Position numbers and translations under genes: made by a program. This document shows positions 62,297 to 64,000 of a DNA stretch of 64,000 nucleotides, piece after piece. Location of the stretch: positions 1 through 64,000 of the forward strand of contig JBEKPV010000001.1 in assembly GCA_049520395.1 (NCBI GenBank), in the 5' to 3' direction. Within the stretch, counting starts at the first letter, position 1. Each line of letters opens with the position of its first letter. The DNA comes from UBA1161 sp049520395 (GTDB lineage Bacteria > Planctomycetota > Phycisphaerae > Tepidisphaerales > Tepidisphaeraceae). A model generated the notes under the pieces. That model had not been told where the DNA came from and searched no databases. It saw only the letters and a program-made list of their open reading frames with translations.

Positions 62297-62710
62297 ACAT
62301 CGGCAGGGAAGGGCACTTTCACCCCAACACCACTGCTTTACCGTGTGGAGAGGAAGCTGCTTGGCAGAACAAGGCCTCACCCTTGGCACCGACATAGTCC
62401 AAAATCAAATTCCAAGGGCATTTAGAGAAGGGATTCGACCTCAACGGCCACCCGGAACCCTACAAGCCGAAATCAATGGCTCTTTGCCCATGAAATCCGG
62501 TCTCACCGTATCCACATCCGTTGACTTGCCCATCCCTGGGTGCTACCCAAGCATCGGTTATACTGGCGGAACTTCAGGGATTTTTCCGCATAAACGAACA
62601 ACCCATCACGTGCCCGGAGTGCAAGATGGAGATCAAGATCAGCGAATTGCTTGCCGATCCATCCTTTTGGGCGACCGGAGCAGAGCATTATCGCATACAG
62701 GAATAGTGGG

Positions 62711-64000
62711 ATGACAAACCCGGCTGCCAAGCTATTACAATTTCCTTGGGGTTCCAAATCCCCACAACTCAGCGGGTTCTTCAAACGGCTGGCCCAATAC
62801 TATGCCGAATTTCTTTCCACCGATTTCAAAAAACAGCAACTCCCCAAGCGTCGGCTAGAAACGTCTGATAACAAGGGACGGCTTGTTGGCGTACCCCTCC
62901 GAAAGTTTCCGGGATTTGAGCAAAAACTCTGGAATGATTTGAATCGCCCGATCGGAACGGGCCTTTCCTTCACGATTACTCGTGGTACCTGGCGTTCGAC
63001 TTTGCCAAAAGCAGTTTCTCAAGCAATTGCATCTCAGGTTTCCAAAATCTCCGCAGATGACGTTAATGCCGTGGTCACGGCCTCAACCGAAGCGGCACAG
63101 CGAATAGCGTCCAGCCAAGCCGGTGATCCCGAATTGGCTTTTGAGAGATTCGTTGAAGACGTTCGCACAAACCTAGCCCGCATCGTCATTTCCCCATTGC
63201 TGAGCCGTCTCGATGATTTTTTCTCCCGTACCGAGAGCAAGCCCGTTGAAACAATGCATGAATTTGAAGGCCAATTATCGGCGCGACTATGCAACGGTGT
63301 TGAAACCGCATCCGGTGCGGCGTTTTCCACATTACTTGTCGAACGCAATTCCTTGCCTTTGCAAAATGTGCTGAGCGATCAACTTGAGCTGAATCTCGTT
63401 CGGTCCGAACTTACCGAATTTTTTTCGACGTTTGCGGCGGCCGACCTCTATACCGATTTCTCGGATATGATCCGCTCTTCACGGCTAATCGAAAATGCGG
63501 ACTTTTACCTACACGTTGGCGAGGTTCTCCATGCCGGCCAAACCTATCCGATTTTCTATATCCCATTTGTTGCAGAGCGCACTGAAAAAGGGTTTGAAAT
63601 TGCGTCAGAGCCTCGCCTCTATGTGAATAAGCGTGCGGTGGATTTCGTGGCTCAGGAAGTCGCGCGCGCCGAAGGGCGCCCCACGATTCCGTCCGTAGTT
63701 CGTGACCGAATATTTTATCTCAATCCCGACCAGTCACCTATTGCCGCCGCGCAGTTGTTGCTCGATGAGATATTGGCTGGCTTCAATCTCAGGGCCGCCG
63801 TCGATTTAAGGCAGCCACGTGAACAGAAGGCCACAAGCGTTCTTGTCACCGCGACGAATCACCTGTCGTTCTCCTTATTTGATCGTTCTGACGAAGCGAT
63901 GATCAATGATTATGAGACATTGCTTAGTGGAATCGAGGCCGGTGGTCCCTTACTCGAATTCTTTCAATCTTTAATCGGTGATTTTCTGCTGCGCAATCCA
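62711..64000 (+). CDS. large protein of unknown family, 3' end outside window
   Basis: An ATG at 62711 (AGGA eight bases upstream) opens a frame of 430 codons with no stop to the window edge. It begins MTNPAAKLLQFPWGSKSPQL and includes 'LSRLDDFFSRTESKPVETMH', 'FYLHVGEVLHAGQTYPIFYI', 'RIFYLNPDQSPIAAAQLLLD' and 'MINDYETLLSGIEAGGPLL'. Soluble, no signal peptide, no P-loop yet. Codon use is protein-like and less GC-biased than the chromosomal genes. It could be the N-terminal part of a large ATPase/helicase-type or defence protein, but nothing visible proves that. Confidence 0.75.
   Translation, partial: MTNPAAKLLQFPWGSKSPQLSGFFKRLAQYYAEFLSTDFKKQQLPKRRLETSDNKGRLVGVPLRKFPGFEQKLWNDLNRPIGTGLSFTITRGTWRSTLPKAVSQAIASQVSKISADDVNAVVTASTEAAQRIASSQAGDPELAFERFVEDVRTNLARIVISPLLSRLDDFFSRTESKPVETMHEFEGQLSARLCNGVETASGAAFSTLLVERNSLPLQNVLSDQLELNLVRSELTEFFSTFAAADLYTDFSDMIRSSRLIENADFYLHVGEVLHAGQTYPIFYIPFVAERTEKGFEIASEPRLYVNKRAVDFVAQEVARAEGRPTIPSVVRDRIFYLNPDQSPIAAAQLLLDEILAGFNLRAAVDLRQPREQKATSVLVTATNHLSFSLFDRSDEAMINDYETLLSGIEAGGPLLEFFQSLIGDFLLRNP

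Larger units (their letters stand above)
62017..62710. other. probable replication origin region (oriV), gene-free
   Basis: About 690 bases without a supported gene, between repL and the last frame. Contents: three TGACGGT/TGACGGT/TGACGTT repeats at exact 21-base spacing (62088, 62109, 62130), a CGGTGCACCG palindrome (62091-62100), a 10-bp GC stem (62205-62214 with 62238-62247), and a perfect DnaA box TGTGGATAA (62288-62296). A one-mismatch DnaA box GTATCCACA is at 62508-62516. A possible 26-codon ATG frame with GGAG upstream occupies 62626-62706. Confidence 0.5.

Noticed and set aside
62626..62706. 26-codon frame (MEIKISELLADPSFW...) with GGAG upstream, ending 4 bases before the last gene
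   Set aside because: Could be a coupled leader peptide, but too short to support; recorded only within the origin region.
62220..62714. 164-codon frame in the origin region
   Set aside because: No domain-like sequence, starts inside a hairpin, and spans the DnaA boxes; treated as non-coding.
49530..64000. A second copy of the tRNA-Arg 3' end (attR) within the window
   Set aside because: I looked by eye for TCGACTCCCTCCGGGTGC-like sequence and did not find one; the far boundary is probably beyond 64000.
1..64000. CRISPR arrays, rRNA genes, complete insertion sequences
   Set aside because: No regularly spaced direct repeats, rRNA sequence or transposase frames were recognised.

Overview
The window looks like about 49.5 kb of chromosome from a GC-rich diderm planctomycete, most likely of the Phycisphaerae/Tepidisphaerales type, followed by the first 14.5 kb or more of an integrated plasmid-like mobile element. 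The lineage is inferred from gene content, not from a marker phylogeny. The pointers are Mur/Ddl peptidoglycan enzymes together with LptD and LpxA, PEP-CTERM beta-helix proteins, stacked TPR/O-GlcNAc-transferase genes, two GroELs, and an 'AKNAKN' type short repeat of a kind I recall from planctomycete and verrucomicrobial genomes.

Layout of the chromosomal part. 1-6.5 kb, rightward: lptD, murC, murB, ddl (envelope). 6.5-11 kb, leftward: a run of dnaJ/cbpA, a small membrane protein, a MoxR/ChlI-like AAA+ ATPase, psd and pssA (phosphatidylethanolamine synthesis). 11-14 kb: infA, a histidine kinase/Fis-type response regulator pair with overlapping reading frames, and a lone receiver protein. 14-18.6 kb: rimO, folC, a family 2 glycosyltransferase. 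18.5-24.6 kb: three tandem, translationally coupled TPR-GT41 genes. 24.7-36.7 kb: two PEP-CTERM GH28-like proteins, aroC, a zinc-ribbon/GYF-like membrane protein, apt, lpxA, a divergent Amt protein, GT92-like and GT4-like glycosyltransferases and a DUF4142 protein. 36.8-39.4 kb: ychF and sthA. 39.8-47.6 kb: a protein-folding cluster (groEL1, groES, groEL2, dnaJ, grpE) into which a DUF2442 gene, a BrnT/antitoxin pair and a HicBA pair are inserted, followed by fmdB-type and yacG genes. 47.7-49.4 kb: a large lineage-type membrane protein. 49.456 kb: tRNA-Arg(TCG).

The mobile element begins right after the tRNA. It carries a 3'-truncated integrase, a truncated higA, an intact HigB/HigA-type toxin-antitoxin pair, a complete Xer-like tyrosine recombinase with a perfect 11-6-11 bp dif-like inverted repeat just upstream, a MobF (TrwC/TraI) relaxase with a candidate oriT, a broken VirD4/TraG coupling protein interrupted by a foreign membrane-protein fragment, ParA plus a small partner, and a RepL-like initiator. 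Next to repL are 21-bp-spaced repeats, a hairpin and a perfect DnaA box. A 430-codon open frame of unknown family then runs off the right edge. The logic is that of a mobilizable plasmid (replication, partition, resolution, transfer) captured at a tRNA gene and already partly decayed. The most noteworthy structures are the dif-like site, the shared breakpoint that truncates both int and higA, and the chaperone operon interleaved with toxin-antitoxin modules. No CRISPR array, rRNA or recognisable complete insertion sequence was seen.
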